Source: Gammaproteobacteria bacterium
Lineage (GTDB): Bacteria > Pseudomonadota > Gammaproteobacteria > SZUA-140
Reading direction: 5' to 3'
DNA length: 5,553 nt
Assembly: GCA_003230195.1 (NCBI GenBank)
Contig: QIHH01000025.1
Span: 1-5,553 of the forward strand
Shown piece after piece: positions 1-5,553 of this stretch. The position numbers were made by a program, and so were the translations under genes. The notes under the pieces are model-generated. The model was not told the origin of the DNA. It saw only the letters and a program-made list of their open reading frames with translations, and made no database searches. Numbering within the stretch: position 1 is the stretch's first letter; every line of letters starts with the position of its first letter.

Positions 1-502
1 CGACACCCGGTACGCTTAGCAGGCGACGTTTTACATCCTGCGCCAGCTCAAACAGGTGGCTGCGCGAGACATCACCATAAAGTGCCACGCTGATCACCGG
101 AATACGTGATTTCATGCGGCTTAACTCAGGGCGCTCCGCATCATCGGGTATATCGGAGATACGCTCCAGGATTGAGCGTGCATCGTTAACAAATTCGCTG
201 ACATCGGTGCCGGGCTTCAGGTCGATGACGATATTGGAGAGTCCTTCGCTGCTGGTCGAGGTGATGGTGTCGATCTCCATCATGTCGTCAAATTCTTCTT
301 CAATTGGCAGGCTAACGAGACGTTCCATCTCCTCCGGTGAGGTACCTTTATAGACGGTGGTGATTTTCACCTTGTCCATCTCCACCACCGGAAACATCTC
401 CTGTGGCAGTTGATACCACGACAGGATGCCCATGATCAATACCAGCGCCAGCATCAGGTTGGTGATCAGCGGGTTATCAATACTGAAACGGATTAGGCGC
501 AT
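1..502 (-). CDS. RND-family efflux transporter (AcrB/AcrD/AcrF type), N-terminal part, cut by the left window edge
   Basis: Reading the minus strand from the ATG at 502 gives 167 uninterrupted codons to the window edge. The protein would be the proton-driven inner-membrane pump of a tripartite efflux system. Visible parts: a short cytoplasmic start (MRLIRFSIDNP), a first transmembrane helix at about residues 12-30, then periplasmic porter-domain sequence with the family pattern LPQEMFPVVE (32-41), YKGTSPEEMERLVSLPIEE (51-69) and ITSTSSEGLSNIVIDL (80-95). Full-length family members have roughly 1000-1050 residues, so about five sixths is missing, including the TM4 proton-relay aspartates. It starts 28 bases after the adaptor stop, so the two are very likely co-transcribed. 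No clear Shine-Dalgarno precedes this ATG, which suggests translation may be coupled to the adaptor. Family assignment is firm; substrate and subfamily (drug, lipid or other) are not determinable. The stretch at 57-79 is unusually rich in Glu, Asp and Met. Confidence 0.9.
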   Translation of the reverse strand, partial: MRLIRFSIDNPLITNLMLALVLIMGILSWYQLPQEMFPVVEMDKVKITTVYKGTSPEEMERLVSLPIEEEFDDMMEIDTITSTSSEGLSNIVIDLKPGTDVSEFVNDARSILERISDIPDDAERPELSRMKSRIPVISVALYGDVSRSHLFELAQDVKRRLLSVPGV

Positions 503-530
503 GTGAGTTTAAGGCTGATGATGGGCGGCG

Positions 531-1709
531 TTATTGGTGCTCGACCGACTGTCCGTCGGTGAGAAAGGCGACATCACGCGCTACGACCATTTCACCCGCC
601 TGAATGGCACCGTTTACTACTTGCGATTGTCCCTGGCGGGCGCTGAGTGTGACCGCGGCACGGCGTAGGGTCTTCGCTTCAGCGATAAAGATAAAGCTTT
701 TATCGTTGTGATGCAGAATGGCGGAGACTGGCACCACTAATGCATTGGGCAGTGCTTTGAGTTCAAGTGTTGCGGTGGCGTGCGTGCCTGCTTGCAAGCC
801 TTCTCCATCAAGGCGGATGCGCATCGCATGGGTAAAGGTTTCGGCATCGGGACTGGCCTGCAATGCAATGATCTTGCCGCGGCGCGCTTCGCCGTTAATC
901 GTCACGGATACGGGTTGTTGCAGGCTTAACATCGCAGCGGTGGTGCCGTTGACGTCAAGGTTGAGGTCAAGTTGTTTTAGTTGAAGTAGTTCAAGCACCA
1001 CTTGGTTGGGGGTCACATAATCGCCTGTTTCAACATGTACTGCATTGATGGTGCCACCATAGGGGGCGTTGATGGTGGTGCGTGCCATGTTGCGTTTAGC
1101 GCGCCGTACCGCCGCACGTTTAAGTTCGAGGCGTGCCTTGCTGGTATCGACACTATACCTGAGCTGCTCCTCTTCGCGTTGCTGTTGAAGCAGCAATTGA
1201 TTGGCACTGTCTCGCATTGAACGCGAGGCGAGTGATTTCTGCCCGAGTTGTTCCAGCCGAGTGACTTCACGCGCCTGTAATGCACGGTTTTCACTAATTA
1301 ATTTGAGTATGCGCTGGTCGCGTTCTATCGCCTTATGTTCCTGTGATAGCTGTGCTTTTGCTTCGGTCAGCGCATCTTGCTGGTCGCCACGTTGCAGGGT
1401 GATTAATACTTCCCCTTCGTTAACCCTGTTGCCAGGCTCAACGTGGCGTGCCAATACCTGTCCTGAGAGTTCAAAGCTAAGCGCACTGCTACGTACTGGT
1501 TGCAGGTGACCGCTGACCTCTTTTATGGGTTGAACTAACTGCTGAGCAATGGGCTGCAATATCACCTGCGTGGCGGCAATTTCGCGTAGTTCCGGCTTCT
1601 TTTGCGGTGATGTAACCAGCAGAATCACGGTCAGGCAAATCACACATAGAATGAGAATCAGGATATACTTTAATGATAATTTTTTGATTTGTATATCTGC
1701 CTCACTCAT
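531..1709 (-). CDS. RND efflux periplasmic adaptor subunit (membrane fusion protein, HlyD/AcrA-like)
   Basis: A 392-residue protein that would bridge the RND pump to an outer-membrane channel across the periplasm. Domains in order: short cytoplasmic tail; one transmembrane anchor at about 15-33 (YILILILCVICLTVILLV), so it is membrane-anchored rather than a lipoprotein (no lipobox followed by Cys at a cleavage site); first half of a biotinyl/lipoyl-like domain at about 66-107 (LSGQVLARHVEPGNRVNEGE); a Gln/Glu/Arg-rich coiled-coil hairpin at about 108-210; second lipoyl half at 211-241 (INAPYGGTINAVHVETGDYV); a beta-barrel region at about 245-318; and a membrane-proximal domain at about 320-392, beginning ALVVPVSAIL. 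Length is normal for the family. The ATG at 1709 is the only start that keeps a short n-region before the anchor; an AGG lies 12 bases upstream, a weak ribosome site. It is the first gene of the minus-strand pair, with the pump behind it. Family is clear, substrate unknown. Confidence 0.93.
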   Translation of the reverse strand: MSEADIQIKKLSLKYILILILCVICLTVILLVTSPQKKPELREIAATQVILQPIAQQLVQPIKEVSGHLQPVRSSALSFELSGQVLARHVEPGNRVNEGEVLITLQRGDQQDALTEAKAQLSQEHKAIERDQRILKLISENRALQAREVTRLEQLGQKSLASRSMRDSANQLLLQQQREEEQLRYSVDTSKARLELKRAAVRRAKRNMARTTINAPYGGTINAVHVETGDYVTPNQVVLELLQLKQLDLNLDVNGTTAAMLSLQQPVSVTINGEARRGKIIALQASPDAETFTHAMRIRLDGEGLQAGTHATATLELKALPNALVVPVSAILHHNDKSFIFIAEAKTLRRAAVTLSARQGQSQVVNGAIQAGEMVVARDVAFLTDGQSVEHQ

Positions 1710-1714
1710 ATAGT
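1685..1714 (+). promoter_or_regulatory. Candidate sigma70-type promoter for lptD
   Basis: TTGATT (1685-1690) and TATAGT (1709-1714) are separated by 18 bases and face lptD, in an A+T-rich stretch. Transcription would begin near 1721, giving a leader of about 96 bases to the TTG at 1817 but only about 30 to the TTG at 1751. The -10 hexamer lies on the start codon of the divergent adaptor gene, so polymerase bound here could interfere with that gene. This is a match by eye to consensus hexamers only. In E. coli lptD also has a sigmaE promoter; I found no convincing sigmaE-like (GGAACTT / TCAAA) pair here. Confidence 0.3.
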
Positions 1715-1816
1715 TACCATACCTGTTATTTAACTAAATCTAAAATTGCTTTGTATATACCTTACCACTCAATCCAGCCTGAGAAACAGTTGTGTCGACA
1801 AAAGGTTAGCATCGAA
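1710..1816. other. Divergent intergenic control region between the efflux pair and lptD
   Basis: The adaptor gene leaves leftward from 1709 and lptD leaves rightward. The spacer is 41 bases if lptD starts at the first possible TTG (1751) and 107 bases if it starts at 1817. Controls for both directions must sit here or inside the adaptor's first codons. The stretch from about 1711 to 1762 is A+T-rich. It contains the eight-base palindrome GTATATAC (1753-1760), which is too short to call an operator. I could not pick a convincing promoter for the minus-strand pair: the best TATA-like block has no matching -35 hexamer at normal spacing. Confidence 0.6.
1800..1805 (+). promoter_or_regulatory. Possible Shine-Dalgarno for the TTG start of lptD
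   Basis: AAAAGG ends 11 bases before the TTG at 1817. The spacing is somewhat long and the match is partial, but it is the only purine-rich block ahead of any of the candidate non-ATG starts (1751, 1790, 1817, 1847) that could plausibly serve. It is the main sequence reason, along with signal-peptide length, for choosing 1817. Confidence 0.35.
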
Positions 1817-4087
1817 TTGCCTGGGCCGGCATGCATCTCTAAAGCCTTGAGTTCACTGCTGCTAATGCTCTTGTTGTTTTTATTTGAGAGTGGGCCAGTA
1901 ACGGCTAATGAGTGGCAGCTATGTCGCCACCATTTACCTGACTTTCAAGGCGATGCAACGCTTGGTGAAAAGACGCTGATTAGCGCAGATTACGCTCTGG
2001 CAACGGGCAGGAACCTGTATGAAATGAGTGGTGAGGTGGCGTTTGTCCAAGCTAAGCAGCATTTATATGCCGGGCGTGCCGTGTATGACAAGGAACTCGA
2101 GCGCATTGATGCCTATGACAATGTGAGTGTCACTACTGCTGATGCGCTCTTTCAGGGGGATTCATCACGTATGTGGCTGGGTAATGCCACCGGTGTCATC
2201 GATAACGCACAATTTCAGCTGCGCGCGAATCATGCACGGGGGGATGCCGAGCAGATTGTTTTTGAGTCTGCAGATGTCACGGTGTTAAAAAAGACCACTT
2301 ACACTACCTGTGACCCGACTCGCCGAGACTGGTTGATGTCCTCGACGAAAATCCGACTGGATCACTCGACTGGCATGGGCAGTGCAAAGCACGCAATATT
2401 GTCGTTTATGCATGTGCCATTTTTCTATCTACCCTATATTTCATTTCCGATTGATGATCGACGGAAATCCGGGGTGTTACCGCCATCCTATCGGAGATCA
2501 GAGCTGAATGGGGTGGATTTCAGTGTGCCTTTTTATCTGAACCTGAGTCCTCATCGTGATGCGACGGTGACACCTCGAAATATTGAGAAGCGAGGTTTAG
2601 TGCTGAATAGCGAATTTCGTTATCTTAACCCTAGGAACAGTGGCATCCTTAATCTGGAATATCTGGCGCGGGACAGGTTATATGAAGAAAAAATAGCAGG
2701 TGACGAGAGCAAAAGAGGGAAGGGCACATTCACGCATAGTGGCAATCCTCTACCGCGAGTACACACCAATGTTGACCTGAGCTATGTTTCGGACCCTGAT
2801 TATCTCTCTGAGCTCGGTAGTGCTCTGAGTGTCAGTAGCATCATACATTTGGAGCGTAGCGCGGATATTCGCTATCTGGGTGATGAGTGGAGCAGCAAAC
2901 TACGTGTGCAGAGCTATCAGACGGTGGATGAGATGATCCCTGAACGCTCCAGACCCTATAAAAGACTCCCGCAACTGACATTTAACTCGCTTCGCCCGAT
3001 TGAGAAAAATGCCCTGAACTATGGCCTGAGCGGCGAATATGTTGTCTTTGAACGTACTGACAGGCTGACGGGGCGACGTTTGGATCTCAAACCGACCATT
3101 AGTTTTCCGCTGAGTACTGATGCGGCCTATTTTACCCCGGCATTGACGCTACAACATTCGCGTTATGATTTAACGCGTCTGCCAGGTGATTTAGTCACCG
3201 CTAATGAGTTGACGCGAACCTTGCCGCTGCTGACGTTAGATAGCGGTCTGTTTTTTGAAAGGGATACGAACATCGCCTCCAGGGACTATTTGCATACTCT
3301 GGAGCCTCGCCTAATGTATGTTTATATCCCTTATCGTGAACAGGGAGATATTCCTGTTTTTGATAGCGGCGCGCCCAGTTTTAGTTTTTCCCGTTTATTT
3401 AGCGCCAATCGTTTTAGTGGGGTTGACCGCGTCGGTGATACCAGTCGCGTAACGCTTGCCGTGACGACGCGTTTGATTGACCAGCAGACGGGTATTGAGC
3501 GCCTTAATGCCAGTATCGGGCAGATCTATTATCTTAGAGATCGCCGCATAACGCTGGCGGCTGATCAGTTCGATGAACTTGAAAAATCCGATATTATGGC
3601 GCAAAGCACCGCCTATTTACGCAATGATCTGCGTATTAATGCCGACTATCAGTGGGATGTGGATCTTCATAAGGTTGCTAAAGGCTCGATTCAGTTTAAT
3701 TACCAACCAGCAAAGCGGCGCATGCTTAATTTGGGTTATCGCTATCGTAATGTCACGCAATCGCAGGTTGATGCCTCCATGTTGTGGCCAATCCCGTATA
3801 CGCGTCGCTGGCATATCATTGGGCGTAAAACTCGCTCGCTGCTGGATGAAACAACCATTGAATCGTTTATTGGGCTTGAGTATCAGAGCTGCTGCTGGAA
3901 GCTGCATATTGTGACACACAGATTCCTGAATAAAGTGTTAGTGGATCAGGCCGCACTTCCCGGTGGTGAGGATGTTGACCCTTACGATAGAAGTATATTC
4001 GTTCAGTTGGAACTGAAAGGGATGGGCAAACTGGGTAAAAGCATCGATGATCTGCTGGAAAATGGTATCCTAGGCTATTCAAATTAA
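1817..4087 (+). CDS. lptD: LPS-assembly protein LptD (Imp/OstA), outer-membrane LPS translocon
   Basis: LptD, with the lipoprotein LptE, inserts lipopolysaccharide into the outer leaflet of the outer membrane as the last step of the Lpt bridge. Numbered from the TTG at 1817 (756 residues; E. coli has 784): signal peptide at about 1-30 (core LSSLLLMLLLFLF, likely cut after PVTA); OstA/LptA-like periplasmic beta-jellyroll at about 46-168; then the C-terminal beta-barrel, with the family signature FPIDDRRKSG at 210-219. The four cysteines of the LptD disulfide pattern are present: Cys36 (NEWQLC), Cys165 (YTTCDP) and the adjacent pair Cys692-Cys693 (YQSCCWK). These match E. coli C31, C173, C724 and C725. 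The frame is open from about 1688 but has no ATG before the middle of the signal peptide. TTG at 1817 is preferred because it gives a normal-length signal peptide and has AAAAGG (1800-1805) 11 bases upstream. TTG at 1751 would add 22 residues with no ribosome site. surA follows after 46 bases, as in other gammaproteobacteria. Confidence 0.96.
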   Translation: MPGPACISKALSSLLLMLLLFLFESGPVTANEWQLCRHHLPDFQGDATLGEKTLISADYALATGRNLYEMSGEVAFVQAKQHLYAGRAVYDKELERIDAYDNVSVTTADALFQGDSSRMWLGNATGVIDNAQFQLRANHARGDAEQIVFESADVTVLKKTTYTTCDPTRRDWLMSSTKIRLDHSTGMGSAKHAILSFMHVPFFYLPYISFPIDDRRKSGVLPPSYRRSELNGVDFSVPFYLNLSPHRDATVTPRNIEKRGLVLNSEFRYLNPRNSGILNLEYLARDRLYEEKIAGDESKRGKGTFTHSGNPLPRVHTNVDLSYVSDPDYLSELGSALSVSSIIHLERSADIRYLGDEWSSKLRVQSYQTVDEMIPERSRPYKRLPQLTFNSLRPIEKNALNYGLSGEYVVFERTDRLTGRRLDLKPTISFPLSTDAAYFTPALTLQHSRYDLTRLPGDLVTANELTRTLPLLTLDSGLFFERDTNIASRDYLHTLEPRLMYVYIPYREQGDIPVFDSGAPSFSFSRLFSANRFSGVDRVGDTSRVTLAVTTRLIDQQTGIERLNASIGQIYYLRDRRITLAADQFDELEKSDIMAQSTAYLRNDLRINADYQWDVDLHKVAKGSIQFNYQPAKRRMLNLGYRYRNVTQSQVDASMLWPIPYTRRWHIIGRKTRSLLDETTIESFIGLEYQSCCWKLHIVTHRFLNKVLVDQAALPGGEDVDPYDRSIFVQLELKGMGKLGKSIDDLLENGILGYSN

Positions 4088-4133
4088 GTCATTTTTTAGT
4101 CAAACCAATCAAAATAGATCAAGTGGATTACAC
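4088..4133 (+). other. lptD-surA intergenic gap with weak surA ribosome site
   Basis: This A+T-rich 46-base spacer has no inverted repeat that could form a terminator, which fits transcription continuing from lptD into surA. GTGGA (4123-4127), six bases before the surA ATG, is the likely though imperfect Shine-Dalgarno. I saw no convincing separate promoter in the gap itself; one inside the 3' end of lptD cannot be excluded. Confidence 0.5.
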
Positions 4134-5456
4134 ATGAGGCAACTTTTCCAACGTAGCGTATTTATGATGACGCTGACAGGGGCGCTACAGATTGCAGCGC
4201 CCGCATTGGCATTAGCCGAAGCGCGCGCTGAGCTGGTGCCGCTGAACCGGATTGTGGCGGTGGTGAATGACCAGGTGCTGACGCAAAATGAGCTAAAAAA
4301 TGAGCTCTTTGCCGTGGGCCAACAGTTGAAGCAGCAGGGCATTCGTGCCCCTGCTGCGTCAGTACTGAATAAGCAGGTACTGGAGCGCTTGATTGCCACG
4401 CAAATTCAGCTGCAACATGCCAGCATGAACGGCATCGTGGTCGATGAAGAGACCCTTAATAACACCATCAGTAACATTGCCTCACAAAATGATTTATCGC
4501 TGGCTGAGTTTCGCGAAGTATTGCAGCGTGATGGTTTTAAGTTTGCCTCGTTTCGTGAAGATATTCGCAAAGAGGTGATCATGCGTCGTCTGCGTCAACG
4601 CCAGGTCGATAGCCGTATCACGGTCACTGCGCAGGAGATTGATGACTTTATTGCCACGCAAAAAGTGCAGGGCAATATCAATAGCGATTACCACCTTGGC
4701 CATATTCTGGTCGCACTGCCGGATGCGGCAACGCCTGCGCAGATTAAAACATCGCGCAATAAGGCGTTGGCGATTCTCGATGAATTAAACAGCGGTGCAG
4801 ATTTTCGTCAGATGGCGATTGGTCGTTCGGACGGGCGTCAGGCACTGCTGGGTGGTGATCTTGGCTGGCGTAAAACGGGTGAATTACCGACGATATTTGC
4901 CGATGTGGCAGTGAATATGACAGTGAATGAGGTGAGTGAGCCGATTCGCAGTGCAAGTGGCTTTCATATTATTACACTGCTCGACTTTCGGGATTCTGAA
5001 CGCCACATGGTTAATCAGGTGCAGGCGCGTCATATTTTGATTAAGCCGCAAGCCGAGTCAGCAGATGCGGTTGACCCTGAACAGCAACTTAACAATTTGC
5101 GAACACGTATTGACGCGGGTGAAGACTTTGCCGAATTAGCAAAGAATTTTTCTGATGATGCAGGTAGTGCGGTGAATGGCGGTGACCTTGGCTGGGTGAG
5201 TCCGGGTGTGATGGTGAAACCATTTGAGGCAGTGATCTTTGATTTGAAAGATGGCGAGATCAGCACACCATTTGAGAGCCAGTTTGGCTGGCATATGGCA
5301 CAGGTACTGGCGCATCGTGAGTTTGATAATACCGAAGAACACAATAACGCTAGGGTGCGTGACCTGATCTTTCAGCGTAAATCTGAAGAAGAGCACCTGA
5401 GTTGGTTGCGTAAGTTGCGCGAAGAGGCTTATGTTGAGTATCGCCTTGACGACTAG
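4134..5456 (+). CDS. surA: Periplasmic chaperone / peptidyl-prolyl cis-trans isomerase SurA
   Basis: SurA binds unfolded outer-membrane proteins after Sec export and delivers them to the BAM complex; LptD is one of its clients in E. coli. The 440-residue protein (E. coli 428) has: a signal peptide with basic start MRQLFQR and hydrophobic core to about residue 28, probably cut after ALA or ARA between 26 and 32; the helical SurA N-terminal chaperone domain at about 36-170, opening with NRIVAVVNDQVLTQNEL; a first parvulin (PpiC-type) domain at about 184-285 with HLGHILV (187-193) and GGDLGW (240-245); a second parvulin domain at about 294-395 with ARHILI (298-303) and GGDLGW (349-354); and a C-terminal helix that packs with the N-domain in known structures. 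The two parvulin domains align with an offset of about 110 residues. In E. coli the second is the active isomerase. The ATG at 4134 is required for the signal peptide. It lies between lptD and pdxA, and its last codons overlap pdxA. Confidence 0.97.
   Translation: MRQLFQRSVFMMTLTGALQIAAPALALAEARAELVPLNRIVAVVNDQVLTQNELKNELFAVGQQLKQQGIRAPAASVLNKQVLERLIATQIQLQHASMNGIVVDEETLNNTISNIASQNDLSLAEFREVLQRDGFKFASFREDIRKEVIMRRLRQRQVDSRITVTAQEIDDFIATQKVQGNINSDYHLGHILVALPDAATPAQIKTSRNKALAILDELNSGADFRQMAIGRSDGRQALLGGDLGWRKTGELPTIFADVAVNMTVNEVSEPIRSASGFHIITLLDFRDSERHMVNQVQARHILIKPQAESADAVDPEQQLNNLRTRIDAGEDFAELAKNFSDDAGSAVNGGDLGWVSPGVMVKPFEAVIFDLKDGEISTPFESQFGWHMAQVLAHREFDNTEEHNNARVRDLIFQRKSEEEHLSWLRKLREEAYVEYRLDD
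5421..5427 (+). promoter_or_regulatory. pdxA: Shine-Dalgarno for pdxA, inside surA
   Basis: GAAGAGG is a good anti-16S match located within surA codons. The spacing is three bases to ATG 5431 and six to TTG 5434. The better spacing favours the TTG, the better codon favours the ATG; the two proteins differ by one residue. Confidence 0.45.
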
Positions 5457-5553
5457 TACGAGGTTAGCGGCACCGATTGCGATAACTGCGGGAGAGCCTG
5501 CGGGCATCGGTCCGGATCTCTGCATACAGTTAGCGCAAACTTTGCTACCAGTT
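5431..5553 (+). CDS. pdxA: 4-hydroxythreonine-4-phosphate dehydrogenase PdxA, N-terminal fragment cut by the right window edge
   Basis: Forty-one codons are open from the ATG at 5431 to the window end, in the +1 frame relative to surA. The diagnostic stretch is APIAITAGEPAGIGPDL (residues 14-30), the conserved N-terminal signature of PdxA (E. coli has ITPGEPAGIGPDL). PdxA is a cytoplasmic NAD-dependent enzyme that oxidises 4-hydroxy-L-threonine phosphate in the DXP-dependent route to pyridoxal 5'-phosphate. Full-length members have about 330 residues, so nearly 90 percent lies outside the window, including the metal-binding histidines. The gene overlaps surA by 26 bases, so translation is likely coupled. 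GAAGAGG (5421-5427) is three bases from the ATG but six from the in-frame TTG at 5434, so either codon could be the true start. Position after surA matches the usual gammaproteobacterial order. Identity rests on this short motif plus context. Confidence 0.88.
   Translation, partial: MLSIALTTSTRLAAPIAITAGEPAGIGPDLCIQLAQTLLPV

Noticed and set aside
114..353. Plus-strand open frame of 79 codons, rich in Ser and Arg
   Set aside because: It is antisense to the RND porter domain, which reads without interruption and matches the family; its composition is typical of a shadow frame.
1013..1294. Minus-strand open frame of 93 codons inside the adaptor gene
   Set aside because: It lies within the adaptor gene in another frame on the same strand, has no recognisable motif or ribosome site, and the adaptor frame has clear family domains.
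1753..1760. Palindrome GTATATAC as a possible operator or extended -10
   Set aside because: Only eight bases, the symmetry does not extend outward, and no -35 hexamer sits at suitable spacing; expected by chance in A+T-rich DNA.
3573..3919. Overlapping open frames of 100-113 codons on both strands within the 3' part of lptD
   Set aside because: They are shadows of the LptD beta-barrel, whose frame carries the conserved Cys-Cys pair here.
4088..4133. T-run after lptD (ATTTTTTAG) as a terminator
   Set aside because: No G+C-rich hairpin precedes the T-run, and lptD-surA are normally co-transcribed.
5136..5525. Minus-strand open frame of 129 codons across the surA-pdxA junction
   Set aside because: It is antisense to the second SurA parvulin domain and the PdxA signature, both of which are clearly coding; the predicted protein has no recognisable features.
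1..5553. Mobile element, CRISPR, phage or defence system
   Set aside because: No transposase, integrase, terminal inverted repeats, spaced direct repeats or nuclease domains were seen; the whole window is explained by known envelope, efflux and cofactor genes.

Overview
This window is most simply read as chromosomal DNA of a gammaproteobacterium. The strongest reason is the order lptD-surA-pdxA on the plus strand, which is the conserved order of this class (in Escherichia coli it continues to rsmA/ksgA, apaG and apaH). Base composition looks moderate, near half G+C by eye, and is similar across all genes. I cannot name a genus from the sequence.

Layout. Positions 1-1709 carry a minus-strand pair: a periplasmic adaptor (membrane fusion protein, 531-1709), followed after 28 bases by the N-terminal 167 codons of an RND-family inner-membrane efflux transporter (1-502), which runs off the left edge. 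Positions 1710 to about 1816 form a compact divergent control region. Positions 1817-4087 (open frame from 1751) encode LptD, the outer-membrane LPS translocon. A 46-base gap leads to surA (4134-5456), a periplasmic chaperone and prolyl isomerase. The start of pdxA (5431-5553, cut by the right edge) overlaps the end of surA by 26 bases in another frame.

How the genes fit together. LptD and SurA belong together: SurA escorts outer-membrane beta-barrel precursors, including LptD, to the BAM complex. PdxA (vitamin B6 synthesis) is unrelated in function, but its co-transcription with surA is typical. The divergent adaptor-transporter pair would need an outer-membrane TolC-like channel, and none is encoded in the window. 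It should export small molecules or lipophilic compounds, but the substrate cannot be read from the sequence.

I see no mobile elements, tRNA or rRNA genes, CRISPR arrays, convincing terminators or long repeats. I found no sign of an undescribed system. The points worth a second look are local: lptD has no ATG start, the divergent control region is very tight, pdxA has a start hidden inside surA, and an RND pump sits beside the lptD locus.
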